Assembly: GCA_016648135.1 (NCBI GenBank)
Contig: JADDOH010000317.1
Location: 310,001-374,000, forward strand
Direction of reading: 5' to 3'
DNA: 64,000 nt
DNA from: Agrypnia vestita
Taxonomy: Eukaryota > Arthropoda > Insecta > Trichoptera > Phryganeidae
Numbering within the stretch: the stretch's first letter is position 1; each line of letters starts with the position of its first letter. The position numbers and the translations under genes were made by a program. The notes beneath the pieces were generated by a model. That model had not been told where the DNA came from. It searched no databases and was given only the letters and a program-made list of their open reading frames with translations. Of this stretch, positions 24,900 to 39,800 are shown piece after piece.

Positions 24900-27800
24900 A
24901 TTATGTACGAATGTGCGTATGTGCGTGCGAGTATCGAGATTCGAGTAGACGAGCATCGAGCGCGACAGGTTATAACCTCAATACTGAACGCGTGGAAATT
25001 TTGTTAAGACATATTTGTTATTTGTTTTAAATTATAAGTGAGATACATTATCTCACTATTCCGATTTTGCAATGAAGATTAGAGAAATGGAAGCTGCAAT
25101 GAGTATGTGTAATACAAACCTAGAAAAGTTTAAAATTAATTACCAGTCAAATTCGGTGATCAGCAGAATATTGAGACTGGTAATGTATATGGTTATGTGG
25201 TTGATATTTTCAATGACAATCAAGTCAAAATAAAGCTAACATTTAAAGAGACGATATTATTTCATTACTAACTTCCACTATTACTATATACATGTTAAGA
25301 TATGTATTTTTTTTATATAAATACACATTACTGCTTTGTACTTCTTATTTCTATACTCATATTTTAATGCTTATACATTTTACTACTTATACATGCACTA
25401 AATATTTTAATATTTTATATTTTACTGTTCACACCTGATATTGTTATATATACTTCTTTAATGTTATGCAATATTTTTCTATTTTTTTTATATAATACGT
25501 GCTATGACTTTATATTTTTATATCTTGTATATAGGTACCGCTTATATAAATATTTGTATATTACAAAAACTTTATATGTAATAGCCTATAATGGGCGTGA
25601 ACAAATAAAAAAATAAAGTTAATAACATTGTATATTTTGATACAAGAAAAGGCGTATGGAACTTTGGTCCTGACGCGGTTCCCCGACCGAACATGTATTT
25701 ATTATTTTTTGTAAACTAATATTTCGAAGTCACTTAGAAGCCCTAAGCCTTAAGGGTGTATAAATAATTAAAACCCAGACCCGGCTAGATGTCTGCCTGA
25801 ACTGGAGTTAGTTGTGGATAATACGTGAAGTTAATCTTACCGAGTCTATTGGGAGCGCTGACGGAAGCTTTCAACTCATCCAGTTGCTTGGCGCTGCATA
25901 GCGGTGTGTCCACTTCGTAAGTGTTGTTGAACAGGGTGTAGTCCACCTGGAGCACAATAAGACTTGTGAGATTTCGTGATCATTTAGGCAGAGAATATAC
26001 AGGGTTATTTGGAAAACATCAACTAATTAATTTTTCGTAATCTATATATAAGTTACTAAAATGATAGTTCAACTTTTGTAAAAAATAAGTCAGATATATT
26101 GAAAAAAATGCAAATTGCATAATTCCATAACTAATAACATTAGGTCATGGCTGCTTGAACATTTTCGACTCATAATCAAGGCAGGAATATAGTCCTGGGA
26201 GGTTATTAATGTTTTCCAAATAACCCTGTATATTATTAAGTCATTAACAAAAAATCATTTTTTATACATAATATTTAAAATTTGATCAGTCAAAAATTGG
26301 CCAAGTGACAGCAATTTTAAGCTAGAGTGATAGGTGAATTTTTAAACGAAATTAATTATTCTTTTTCGTTTTTCTCGATACTCTCCTATTCAGTCTTTTG
26401 GAGATGATATCCCAAAAACAATTTGGCTGATTTTGTTCAAATTTTTCATATATGTTATTTATTTATTTAATGTTTATGGAAGACCAACAGCACAAAAAAA
26501 AAGCATAGAAAACATTGATACAATATAGATGGCCAATTACAGGTCTCCACATTTGGAAATATGTCAGTAATGATAAATATTTATGATATACTAAGGCATA
26601 TTAATTATATAGAAAGAAAGAATAAAAATTTAAACAAACAGAAATATGTCAGCGATGATAAATATTTATGATATACTAAGGCATATAATTTATATAGAAA
26701 GAAAGAATAAAAAATTTAAACAAACAGAAATATGTCAGAAATGATAAATATTTATGATATACTAAGGCATATTAATTATATAGAAAGAAAGAATAAAAAA
26801 TTTAAACAAAAGGAAAAAAAACTTAATTATTACGTGGAAAAAAATTCAGCACTCAAAATTTTTCTTAATCTTGTGTGGCTGCACTCGAACAGATCAATAT
26901 CCAATAATCTTATCAGTTTATTGAATGCATCGCATACCCTCAAGAAATATGAATTCCGACGATAGTTTGATGAGGTAAAATCAATGTGAAAGACTGGGTT
27001 GTGTCTACGAGATCTACAGGGAACATGGAATTTTAGTCTATTTAATAGTTCAGGACAGTCGACGTTGCCTGATACAATTTTTAGTAGGTACATCAAATCA
27101 CCTATTTCCCGACGTTGTATAAAGGTAGGATGTGATATTTTTTGCATGAACTGTCATAATCGTCAGAAACGCAATTGAATTTAAAGTTGAGAAAGCGAAT
27201 AAATTTTTTTTGAATTTGTTCCAAGCGATTTATATAGATCATATACTGGGGGTTCCATACTTGCGTTGCAACTCGAGTTTGCTTCTGACAAAAGTGCAGT
27301 AAAGTACTTTCAATGTCTTTACACACTTAAAATCTTTAGACATTCTCATGATGAAACCTAAAGCCCTATAAGCCTTACTTATAATAGAATCGATATGTTC
27401 GTCGTATAATAATTTTCTATCATTAATCACCCCTAAATCTCTGATTGATGTAGCTGTTTCTAATTGTTCTCCTTTTAGTATATAGTTAAATGGTATTATA
27501 TTCTTTTTGCGTGTGAAAACAACACAAGAACATTTTGATGGATTCAAATCAAGTTTATTTAATTTACAATAATTATCTAACCGTAGCAAATCATCTTGTA
27601 GATTGAACGAGTCGTAAATACTAGAAATTGGTTTAAAATTTTTCATATCGTCAGCAAAAATTAGGACATTAGAGTGACGAAAGCAATCGTGAATATCGGA
27701 AATGAAGATTATAAACAACAATGGCCCCAGCAGTGATCCCTGAGGTACTCCGCTGGGAACTACAACCCAACTCGACATGTAATTGCTTACTACCACAGCC

Positions 27801-30800
27801 TGAGTTCTATTATCGATGTAGGATGCAAACCATCTTAGCAAGTCACCACGTATTCCGGCCAAGAAAAGCTTATTAATCAACAGATGATGATCTATTCTAT
27901 CAAACGCCTTACTATAATCAGTATAGATCACATCTGTTTGAAGTCCTTTATCCATTTTATCAGTTAGAAAGTCATTAAAGAGGATTAGATTGGAGACGGT
28001 TGATTTCCCTTTGATGAATCCGTGTTGATCTGGATGAAAGGAGTGATGAAGAGCTGCATAGACTTGATCGTATATAACCTTCTCGAAAACTTTAGCAATT
28101 GTGCACAATTTAGAAACAGGTCTATAATTTGCGACGTCTGATTTCGAGCCTTTTTTATGAATCGGCGTAATAAATGCCGATTTATGTTTTTTATGAATCG
28201 GCGTAATAAATGCCGAGTTATGGAGAATATTAGCTACGGTTTTTTTTCTCATGAATTGTTAACTTGGATTTTATTTAGGAAAAAAATAAAATTATTTTGA
28301 GACTGATCTCATTTGCATAAAAAATATTTTTTGACACACTACACAATTTAACAAGAAAGTTTAACTTTTTCATTTCAGTCAAAGCCTGGTGACATGACTT
28401 TGTCGAGCAGCTGCGCACGCCATGGAGCAGGATCTTTGCGGGATGGCACATAACTCCGCCATTTTGAAATTTTCATGAAAAATATTAAACAATTTATGCC
28501 GTAAACAACATAGTAAAAATGAATTTTATGTGTGCTATAGCTACGTCAAAAAATTGAATTTGAATATTTTATTGATACCTCAAGATGACGTAACCTCTTA
28601 GGAAAAATTGTTGATTTATTATATCATGTAATAATTACAAAGCCGACTGATACTTCAACAATTATTATTATTATGAACATATACTGAGGAATTGCGGAAA
28701 TCGGCCTCGGAAATATTAATATATGTATTTATATTTTAACGTAACTGAGGACGTTAAAATATATGTAAAATAAAACAATTAACAACATCAAAATTAAATA
28801 TCAATGATTTGATTTGCAGTAGATTACGCTGTAAGCAGGATTATTCAATTTATTTGAACGGAAAAACGAAATTTAGGGGAGCAATTATACGAATATACAT
28901 GATTAATCCTCAGATATTTAGTTTCTCCATCACGATCTACGTGGAGCAATGCTAAGATATTATATAAAAAAAAACACGTATTAAACTTGTTTGAAGAATT
29001 TTTCAAATTACTTCTCGTATATTTGCTGGCAGACGACGATATATCTTATTTTTAAATAATAAAATAACATCGATCACAATCATTTGGCAGACATTATTTG
29101 GAATTCATTCAAATATATTTCAAGATTATTAAGCCTTGAAATTTCGGTTGTGAGAAAACCGATATTTTCTATCATCGCTCGATTTGTCCTTTAAACAAAT
29201 GATTATGGCGCTAACAAAATTAAAAGACGACAAATGTATTGTCGCTTACCATAAGCGAACAAATTAATTTAATAACTTTTATAAATTACCTTATTCGTAA
29301 TTTACTTAAAAAGTCGTAAAATTAAACTGAAAAACACAATTAAAACGTGCTTCTGTTGAATCCTGACAAGTAATTTTCTGTAAGACAAGTGGTATTTCAA
29401 GTCAGAGCATCGCCCTTAAATCAAGTCTAACATTTATGTATTCTCTGCAGTCGCATGGTCTCGAACCTTCTGTTTATTCGTTTTAGCTGTCAAAAAAGCA
29501 GTCACGGCATCCGCGCGCAAACACTTCCACCGGTTTTCTCGTCGAATAAGTGAATTGCAGAGAGTTGCATGATCGTCAAGATAATTTATGACGATACCGA
29601 TATCTTTTCTCCTTATCCTTAAATATTATTTAAATAAAATATTTCTACCTCTTTTTTTACAGAATAATATATAAACAGCCACAACAAATATTATGTATTG
29701 TAGCTATTTTATTTCACAATATTTTTTATTATAATTACGCCAATTATTATTGTACGTAAAACAAAATCCTTTAAACAACAATTTTTCATAATCAGCGAAA
29801 TTGATTTATGTTATGTATATTAGCCTCATTTCAAATAAACAACTTTTGAACTACGTACAGGCAAAAAATCATTTATATATCTAAGTGTTCAATATCATAG
29901 TCATTAATTATTAGTACGTTATCTGCGTATGTAATTTTTTTCTTTTTTATCCTTTTCCTTTTCCCGACTGCAATACTTTTCTCTCCACCCCGTTCTACTT
30001 CTCCATTCTTCGCATTCACTTTTATCTCTCATTTCGTCTTATTATGTATGCATACATAGATATACCTACACTTGTATATTTCATGTATATATTAACTTCT
30101 TGTACCTTATTTCAAAACCTTATTTCGATGGTCCATATATACTCTTCTCCGATACACAAAATTAAAAAAAAAAAAAAAAATCACAGAAAAAACTGACGTA
30201 AACGCCGACAAATACGCTAATTTGTATGTAAAGCCAAACTTCAAACAGATCTTCTGTAAAATTGTATTTTTGTACATGTCTTAATTTACGTAGGAACCAC
30301 CGATTTCATATATTGTCAAGATGCGATCTAATAGTATTATGTTTCAATGAAAGCATATTTTCTAGCAAAATTATATTTTCCATCCTAACTTACCTAACTA
30401 TTAGGTTACGTTAGGTTTCTACTAATTAACTAATTATCTAACCTAACTTAACCAACCTAACTAACCTAATATTTATGTTAATTGAATTGGAAAATATACT
30501 TTCACTAGAAGTATACTTTCGCTGAAACATATATACTCCCTAAATAGTTAAAATCCCTCGATAAATAAAAAAGTATGCAATCAATGATCGAAATTATAAA
30601 ACTGATTTTAATTTTGTCAGTTATTTTATCATAAGATGAAGCTGGGAAAAGAAAACCAAACAGCAGAACTACCAAGAAGAATAGGTCTGGGCTGGGCAGC
30701 ATTTGGAAAATTGAAACACTTGTTTGAAAATAAAGAAATCCCAATTTGCCTGAAAAGAAAAATGTTCGATACATGTATCCTACCGATGCTGACATATGGA

Positions 30801-33800
30801 CTAGAAACAGCAACACTGACAGAAAAAAGTATACAAAAATTAAAATTTACACAGCGGGCCATGGAAAGGCAGATGCTCGGCGTAAGCCTTCGAGATAAAA
30901 TCAGAAATGAAGAAATAAGACGCCGAACAAAAGTTGCTGATATTATGGACCGTATTGCAAAACTAAAATGGCAGTGGGCTGGACATATGGCTCGACAGGA
31001 GGATACTAGATGGGCACCCAGAATTCTACAGTGGAGGCCCTGGACAAAAAATAGAAGCGTCGGAAGACCTCCCAAAAGGTGGTCCGATGACATATTCCAG
31101 CAAGCAGGAAGAACCTGGATGCGAATGGGGAGAAACAGAGACGAGTGGAAGAAAATGGAAGAGGCCTACATCCAGCAGTGGAGGAAAAAAGGCTGGGGAA
31201 GAAGAGGAAGAAGAAGAAGAAGAAGTTATTTTGTAGTGTCGAAACTTTTTTTGTCAAAAAGTGCCCAAGAGTCATAATAAACGATTAGTTGATCCACATT
31301 ATCCGCATTCAAAATGTCATCCTTAGCAGTAACATCGGGGCTGATATGACGATCGCTTCCTTCCGAATCCACTCTCTTCATACATACTCTTGCCTGTCAG
31401 CGTACATCAGCAAGATAGCGAACTAATAAAACTGGTAGTTCTTACCACTAATAAAGTGAGCGAGCTATTCACGACCCGTGTTTATGTAAATATTTCAGGT
31501 TTTAAGATTCAGATCACAGTGTGTTTGTTGTTTCTATCAATGTGTTGAGTAAGATTCTGGACCGATCGTATGTAAATAATTATAGTTTTCAGTTTCTCGT
31601 GAATTTGAGGAATGGAGTCCGTGATCTTAGAAACTTGATTTATGACATCAAAATCAGGTTATTATTATAGCTTGGAAGATCTAGCTAAAACAGAATTATT
31701 CTAAATTTATCATAGTGTATTGTGCATACCTACATGTTATATTATTAAATATGTTTGTTTTGCATACCAAATATTTGGTAGAATTGTTTGGTAGAATAAA
31801 AAGATATTAAGCATATCCGTGTACCGCTGACTTAGTGCTGAATGAGATTTTATAAAATAACTTTTTCGTATCTTTCTGAAAGGTTAAAAATGTTATTAAT
31901 TATGTAATACAAGCTTTGAGGTCGTAGAAAATTTTCAGATTATTTATATATAAGATCTTTTTTTTCCTTTTTATAAAAAACAGAGATGCCTACACGGAAT
32001 ACGTATCGCATCAATATTCCTATTATTCTCAAACTGAGCTATGATAAAAGCCTGTACTATGAAAATAGGACTAATTTGTTGTCCTAGAATGGGGCTCGAA
32101 CCACCGACACCAGATCACTAGGCGAGCTACCACTACACTAACGAGCTACTCAAATGTGTATATAAATAATACTACTATACTATCTCTTCTTCTTCTCGTG
32201 CCCTGTCCGTTTACCGGACGTTGGCTATCATGTTGGCTATGCGGACTTTACTGCGGCCCGAAACAGCTCCACAGTAGACTGGCCAAACCACTGTCTCAAG
32301 TTTTTCAGCCATGAAGTCCTCCTTCTTCCAGGGCCCCGACTTACGGCAATCTTTCCCTGTATTATGAGATGCAAGATCTCATATTTCTCTGGATGTCTCA
32401 TCACATGTCCTAGATATTGAATAGAATATCTAGGACTATACTATGCATATAATAATGATACTACCAAAATATATATAAATAAACTAATTGTATCTCTGTC
32501 ATATCATACATCTTTTGACCAAATTTGAATAGTTGCACTTCAGAACTATGTGCAAAATAGACGATTCATCCTCTTACCTCGGGCCATCCTACCTACGTCC
32601 ATTTCAAATTTTTCATAGTTATACTTTAGTTCTCTGTGTAAAGCGAAGGCAGTCTCTCCCTACACTTGGCTAACCCACTGACCCTCCACGTTATAAATGT
32701 CTGTTATATTGAATGTCCATTTCAATTTCGTTCAATTTCGCTGTAGGGTCACACTCACTCACCCTACTTCAAACTCACGATTATCTCACCCTTTTCTCAG
32801 GTCCAAATTTTGAATACATAGATACTTTTCAGAGCCTGGGTGCAACAAAGACACCCCGCCTTCCTTCATATTTATTATTTATATTTTTATATAGAGATTC
32901 GCTACCTACTTAAAATTATAAATACATTTGAATCCTTGGCGGTACCGGATACAAAATACGAGTTCCAACTAAAATTTTAATGTGCAAAAAATTGTTGATT
33001 AAAGTTAAAATAATTAAGGGTCAATTCAATCAACGATATTTTTGCTATGGCTGTTTTACATGGATTTTAACATATACACGATTTTCAGATTAGTGTCATC
33101 ATAACGGTAACTGAAATGAGTTATTTCGGAAATTCGGACAATTTATAAAAATGTTCTTTAATTAGAAGTTCTTTGTTTCTTTAATCAGAAGAGAAAAGAT
33201 TCACATCAATTGTTTTAAACTGATTACAGAAATCAATGCGAGAAAGTATTTTTTTAAATATTATGATTACCTCATATTCTCCCGTCTCTTTCTTGAAGGA
33301 AACTATGGGCTCGAAACGATGGCCCCAAAATATCTCTGATGGAAGAAAGCTGCTCCTGGCTTGAGTTGTCATCCCGGTTGATTCTATAACACCCTCTAGA
33401 AAACAACAAAATAATGATAAATCATTTTCAGTTATATTTCAATAACATCAAAAGATAATTGCCAAATTCCAGGTAAATAAATATCGCTTTTAGTGCATAC
33501 GAAGAGAACCAATTAGAAAAATTCTCGGAAAGCAGTTTCTATTTGTTAACGCTAACAGTACACCTAGTTTGGTAAAATCGATATAGGAATTTTCATAACT
33601 GTAATGTATAATAATATTTGCGACTGTTTTTAATTTTAATATATTCAATATCTTCTATCCGATATACGCGATATAATATATCACTTTGAATTTTAACCCA
33701 GCAAGCAAGAACATAGATTCCGTCAAGCAAGAATATAGATTCCGTCAACGTTCGATTATTATCTATACTATCTGTACCAATATATAAAGAGGTAAAGTTT

Positions 33801-36800
33801 GTAAGTTTGAATGTGCATATGAGGTAATCCCGAAACAACTCATTCGATTTCAAAAATTCTAACATCAATATTTAGAATGGACTTTCAGGGTGGACATAGG
33901 CTATAATTATCCCGTTAAAATAAATGGATTTTTCGTGGTGACCAATTTTATAACTAAGCCCTACGAACACTCAAAAAGACTTCCATACCTACTTTCCCAT
34001 ATAAAAATACAGCTTCTTCTCAATGAGACATCTATAATATATCTTGATATAATTAATTTTATTTTTCCGGGAAACTTTTGAACCCCCAACGTGTAGCTGG
34101 GTTGAATTTGTCAATAACAACTGTCAATAATATCTAAACATACCCAGCATGACAACGATTTCGAATCGTTCTCTCAACATATCGGAAGCTGAGAGGCCGT
34201 AGAGAGGAGAATTCTCGTTGATCTTGTGCACTATGGTCGTGGGCCAGATGAACATGAGTCTGTCTTCCTCTCCGTCCGCCCCGACTTTTAACTCCTGTTG
34301 GTAGAACGGAAGTAACTCCCCCTCGCGTGTTACCTACGCAAATACAGAGAAAATGTTGGATGTCAGCGATATATTTTACATAACAAAGAAAATTAACAAA
34401 TCCTTTTCTTATACTACATGTCTACAACCCTGCCTTAAAAGCTTGATAAGGGAATTATGAATTTATTCAGCGGAGTATAATATGTTAATCTTCGTTAAGT
34501 ATAATTTTTAAATTAAACACTTATTAGAGTCATTATTCTACTCGAGTTTATTATCACTATTCGAGTTTCAAGAGTATCAGAGTAACTGTCATAAGCTATA
34601 ACAGTGTTTAATTTAAAAATTATTCTTAAAAATGTCATTATGAAACTCTACAATGTTGACGCTGATTATTTCTATTAAAAGTTAAATTTTTTAAGAAATT
34701 TTTTTTTAAATTCTTCCGGAGAGATTAAGATTTTTTTTGTATTTTAACTTTTAATGTTACATTATGTTATTATTTACAGATGTTATTATTAATAACAGAT
34801 GTTGACTGCAGGAGTATTGTGACATAAATAAATATTTTTAATTTTTGGGATGAAGTTCATTAAAAGTAAATTAACCGCTAACACTAAGCACACATTTTAA
34901 TTTCACCTAGAACATTTCAATTTCAAAATTTACAAACGAAAGCGAATACTTCAGTAGATCGCCATGAAAATAGTCACCAAAAATTTTGTAGTTTCACGAA
35001 AGGTTAGACTATGTAGGTATTAATCAGGTAAAGGAAGAAAACAGTTTAAATAAAAAATTAATTAAAATACAACTGCATCTAAAATTATTGTGTTGACTGT
35101 GAAACATACACCTTTTATCAAAATGTTTTCGACAGTTAAGGACCATGACCACAGATAGCGAGAAGAAAACACTGAAATGAGAAGTGTTTTTCGGCGAATC
35201 TAATAATAAAATATTTTTATATGTATATTCTAAGCACACAATTAATAGATTTTGTCCACAAAAGGATAATCATTAATTAAAATAAATTATAGAAATCTCA
35301 CAGAAACGAAGCTAAGTAGTTATATGGGAAACTATTAAGGAAGTATTTATAAGTAGTACCTACTGGCTTATATGATTACTTTACACAATGCAACATTCAC
35401 CAATTCCACCGTTATAGCATTCACAGATTTAAAAAAATTTTATACATCAGATATTTTTATATATTATTTTATATTATATATTATTTTATATAATTTCTGG
35501 TTCTTTTAAACATCTTTTAACATTACCAGAGGCGATAACTAGGTATAGTTTATACCTATTATATCATGGGAATTACTAATTTTAGATCAAAGATGGCATA
35601 GTCACTTCAAATAATATTTTTAAAAAAGACAGATAAAGAAAATATGTATACTACTTGCGAAAAATTTGTTAGGTATGTGTGGATGTCCTTACTGCGGAAT
35701 TGATGAAAGTTGTATTGCGTAATCACTTAAGCCAGCTAATACAGGTCATAAGCCCCGTGGCCACCCTATTAAGACTTCCATACATGTTTCCCATACAAAT
35801 TGCTTCATCTCTGTGAGATTTCTTTAATGTATCTTTATTAATCTACTAATATTTATTATAATTTTATGGGACATAGGAAATAAATGAAAAGGGGTCGTTT
35901 TAATATGCAGTAATAAAGAAGCATAATGATATTTCAGCCATGCGGTAAAGATTCAAATGTGTTTACTTATTTGGTATAATGGAAGTATACAAGACAAATG
36001 GAAAAATTAAATATGTGATGATCAATACAAATTATGAAGCAGTGAGACATTATTTATCCGATTAATTGTCGTGCATTACATTAAAGTCAACAAAAAACAG
36101 ATGAAAATAATAATAATAGAATTTACAAAACCAAGTGGGTCTAATATATCTAGCAGGCAAGTATTTGCGAACATGTTTTGTATTCACATGTTTAAACTGT
36201 CCAAATATTGCAGTAGTACGCAAAAGAGCTTTACTTTGCAAAACTAGAACCGTTTGATTAGGACCAAAATGAATATGTAATTAATGAGTGTAACGATACT
36301 AAACGAAGCCTCGTCATTTATATGATAGAAAAAAAAACAGTTAATAAGAAAATGCGATGACATCATTAACAATATGTTCTATCCGAATAAGTATTGTTGT
36401 CAACAAACTTTCATACAAGATTTAACTGAAAATAAAAAATATTTTTAGTGACTGGTACGGGATTATGATGCTTGTACATGAATGAGATTTTGATCTCTCG
36501 TCTCAAAGAATTGTTGGTTATAGTAAATATGTATGTATCTGTGGTGTTATTTTATTCTATGTATAAAATACAGCAGTTAATCCGACCTGTTTAGACAATA
36601 ACAAAATTACTATTTTGGATAACGCGGTCAAGGTATAAGACTCATTCCGATCTATCCTGAAAATTTGCCCCAAAACTCAAAATTAGAGAAACGTCAAGAT
36701 ACCTATCTGACAAACGTCAATATTTCTTTCATTGAGACGAAAATAATTAATAAAATTAATGAAATTTTTGTTGAAAAAAATATTTGAACTCTTTGGACGA

Positions 36801-39800
36801 AGACATTAGTAGATGTGTGTGAACTTTTACCAACTTTGAAAATAATATGACTACTTATATTATATAATATTCATCTAAAATTTATATTTAAGACAAAACT
36901 CCAGATCGCAATGACTGGTTTGTTTGATTATGGATATCTTTTTGACGTCCATGTTGCTTCGATATCATATAAATAAACAGGTGTTTTTAAAGAACACCCA
37001 GATGTCTCGGAGGTCCGGCCCTACAATCCATGCATGTGGTACGAAATTGATGTACCTATTCAAATTTAAAATGATATATGCCATTACTGCGCAACTGTTG
37101 GGTATTGAATAGTGATATTGCACCATACTCTACGAAGACATAAAAACACAAGATGCGATTTCTGTTTTCCGTCTTGGGTTTTGCAATGACAAGTGTTTAT
37201 AAATCCCTAATATTCCACATTCCACTCACTTAACACGTCACATTAATAAGACCATGTAAATTTCCAAAGTTTTCTAAAAGTTCGAAAGTCTTAAAATGTA
37301 AGTTAACTAATAATTACGCGGGCATAAATAACAATCGCCGAATAAGGCGGCCTGTCGTGAATCTACGTCTTGTCTATTTTCGATTGTTGGGGTAACAACG
37401 ACCAAAATAGCAGCAAATTTTTAGAATAGGTCGGAATGAGTCGTGCACCTCGATCGCGTCCAATTCGGCACTGTCCTTTGTTCGTGACTTTCGAGAAAGG
37501 TCTCCGAATTAAGTCTCATCCTTACGCGCTATTGTTTACTTTGTACTATACTGTTAAGAGTAGGTGGTACACGCAATGTTTACTTTGTACTATACTGTTA
37601 AGAGTAGGTGGTACACGCAATGTTTACTTTGTACTATACTGTTAAGAGTAGGTGGTACACGCAATGTTTACTTTGTACTATACTGTTAAGAGTAGGTGGT
37701 ACACGCAATGTTTACTTTGTACTATACTGTTAAGAGTAGGTGGTACACGCAGTGTTTACTTTGTACTATACTGTTAAGAGTAGGTGGTACACGCAATGTT
37801 TACTTTGTACTATACTGTTAAGAGTAGGTGGTACACGCAATGTTTACTTTGTACTATACTGTTAAGAGTAGGTGGTACACGCAATGTTTACTTTGTACTA
37901 TACTGTTAAGAGTAGGTGGTACAGATTTTATGTATCTATCCCTTTCAAAATCATACAATTCCCATAAATTTATAGGCTTATTTTATTTATTTTTTTTAAA
38001 TTGCAAATTCGATACATTCTAAATTAATAAGAGTAGGTGGTACACGCAATGTTTTGAATGTAGTCACCGATGATTATTAATTTAGAATATACTGAATTAC
38101 AGATTTTATGTATCTATCCCTTTCAAAATCATACAATTCCCATAAATTTATAGGCTTATTTTTTTTTTTTTTTTTAAATTGCAAATTCGATACATTCTAA
38201 ATTAATAATCCTCGATGACTTTATTTCATTTTTTTGGATCTCACTGCCTTTGCTTTTATACTCCACATTTAATATAAACGTTTTAACCACCTATTTTAAA
38301 CAAATAATATAAAGAATCTATCTACTGCAGTATTTGAACAATTTATAGTGACTGTGATGGTTAACTAGGAATCAGACAAGTTGCAGCGAAGCAAAGCCAA
38401 ATCGCAAAGGAACCTTACATGGGAAAAGTAGTTACTTTATATTTGGGTACCTTTTTCCGAATGATCTGCGCGCGCACGTGCGCTTCTAGAATGTGCGACT
38501 TCCGGATGTCGCCGACTCGGAAAAGGAGGCAGAACTCTCCGTCCCGGAGACAAACCACCGCGTTCCGCGAGAACAGCAGCGTTGTCGTTCGCTTTTTGGC
38601 CCGAGCTAGTTTCGCGAATATTAGACCCACCTACGGACAAAGAAAAACAGTCTGTGTACATCCCAGCTGTCATCAGCGGGCGGGAAACGGGCGGCGCCAT
38701 CTCGGAGTCGAAGGTCGCAGTCTGGCAGAAAAAATACAACGCCGTCTTCTGACTCGTGACGGGTAGAAATAGACACCCACCTACGTACGCCTCGCAGACT
38801 ATTTTGCTTGATATTTAATTACGTCTGTTTACTGGTGTATCAATGTGCTTTTCTTTTTGTATTTCCATCAGAATTAAATGAGTTTTAACACGTCTCAGCT
38901 CGACATTGTACGCGTCAAGATCGGAGCGACGGCGACGTTGTAAACAGAAATTGATTTATCGCGAATATCCACGGTGTTTATAAAGTCGATTTCAGTAAAA
39001 TATATAAAATGTTATAAATTTGATCGGATGAAATCATCGCGAGTATAATTGTACAAACTTTCTTTAAACGAACTAAATCAAGGAAAAATTAAAACATGAG
39101 TTCCTTGAAAAAAATTTACTGTTTTTTACATGAGATTGTTTTTTTAAAGTAGAGATGCGAACATGGAATTCATGTCATAATGATGAATATATGTCGCATC
39201 AATATTCTTATTATTTTCAAAATAAATAAATTAAGACTACAAATAAAACTGTAAATCTGATTTGTTTTAAATAACTTTAATCTGTTCACTACTCTGGAAT
39301 TTTTGTAGTGGACAGAAGGAAAAAACAGCTTACTGAAAACTGTAAAAACACTTAAACATCAAACAAAATCATTAAACTACTCGATTTCCGTTTAAAAATT
39401 CTTTCCACGCTTAAAAATATATGATTCTGATGTTGAATGAAATTATCTGAGCCAATACGTAAGCTTTTCTTCACTGAATTGAAGATAGACTTGCATAAAC
39501 AGTACTTTGGGATAGATTATTCAATTTCCTTCCAATCTTTTCTGTAATTTATTTGCATTTCGCTGAAGTGGGTAGCGACTTTATAAACATTCTGCACTAA
39601 CAGAGCGTGTCTACCTTTTTATTTTTAAGTTTAGTGAAGTAAGCTGAACATCTTTACGAGACCGCAACCTTGTGTATGTTGACGAACTCCGGAGATTGGA
39701 GTAAATCATAAACTTTGGCACGGTTACAAGATTTCATTTTCACTTATAAGTGCCTATTAGCGTGCAATCAAGAGTGGCGATGTATTTAAGCCTTTTCGAT

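Larger units (their letters stand above)
24172..25840. other. Kir intron 7
   Basis: A 1.7-kb intron with a family B tail copy at 24,592-24,740, a (TC)23 microsatellite at 24,849-24,894 and otherwise AT-rich sequence. The short GC-rich run near 24,325-24,345 is a G tract without coding support. Confidence 0.6.
34334..37532. other. Kir intron between exons 4b and 5, repeat-bearing
   Basis: Mostly AT-rich. It holds two family C copies in opposite orientation (35,285-35,450 minus; 35,662-35,840 plus) that could form a long stem with a 0.2-kb loop. No exon resembling a third version of exon 4 is present. Confidence 0.55.

Noticed and set aside
31006..31275. Minus-strand frame over the RTE fragment
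   Set aside because: Antisense of the RTE ORF2 C-terminus, with poly-Phe from the GAA tail.
37533..37923. A CRISPR-like array of 44-bp repeats
   Set aside because: Head-to-tail identical units with no unique spacers, in an insect intron; it is a minisatellite.
37436..38022. Two plus-strand frames translating as repeated [17 protein letters not shown] blocks
   Set aside because: They only read through the 44-bp tandem array.
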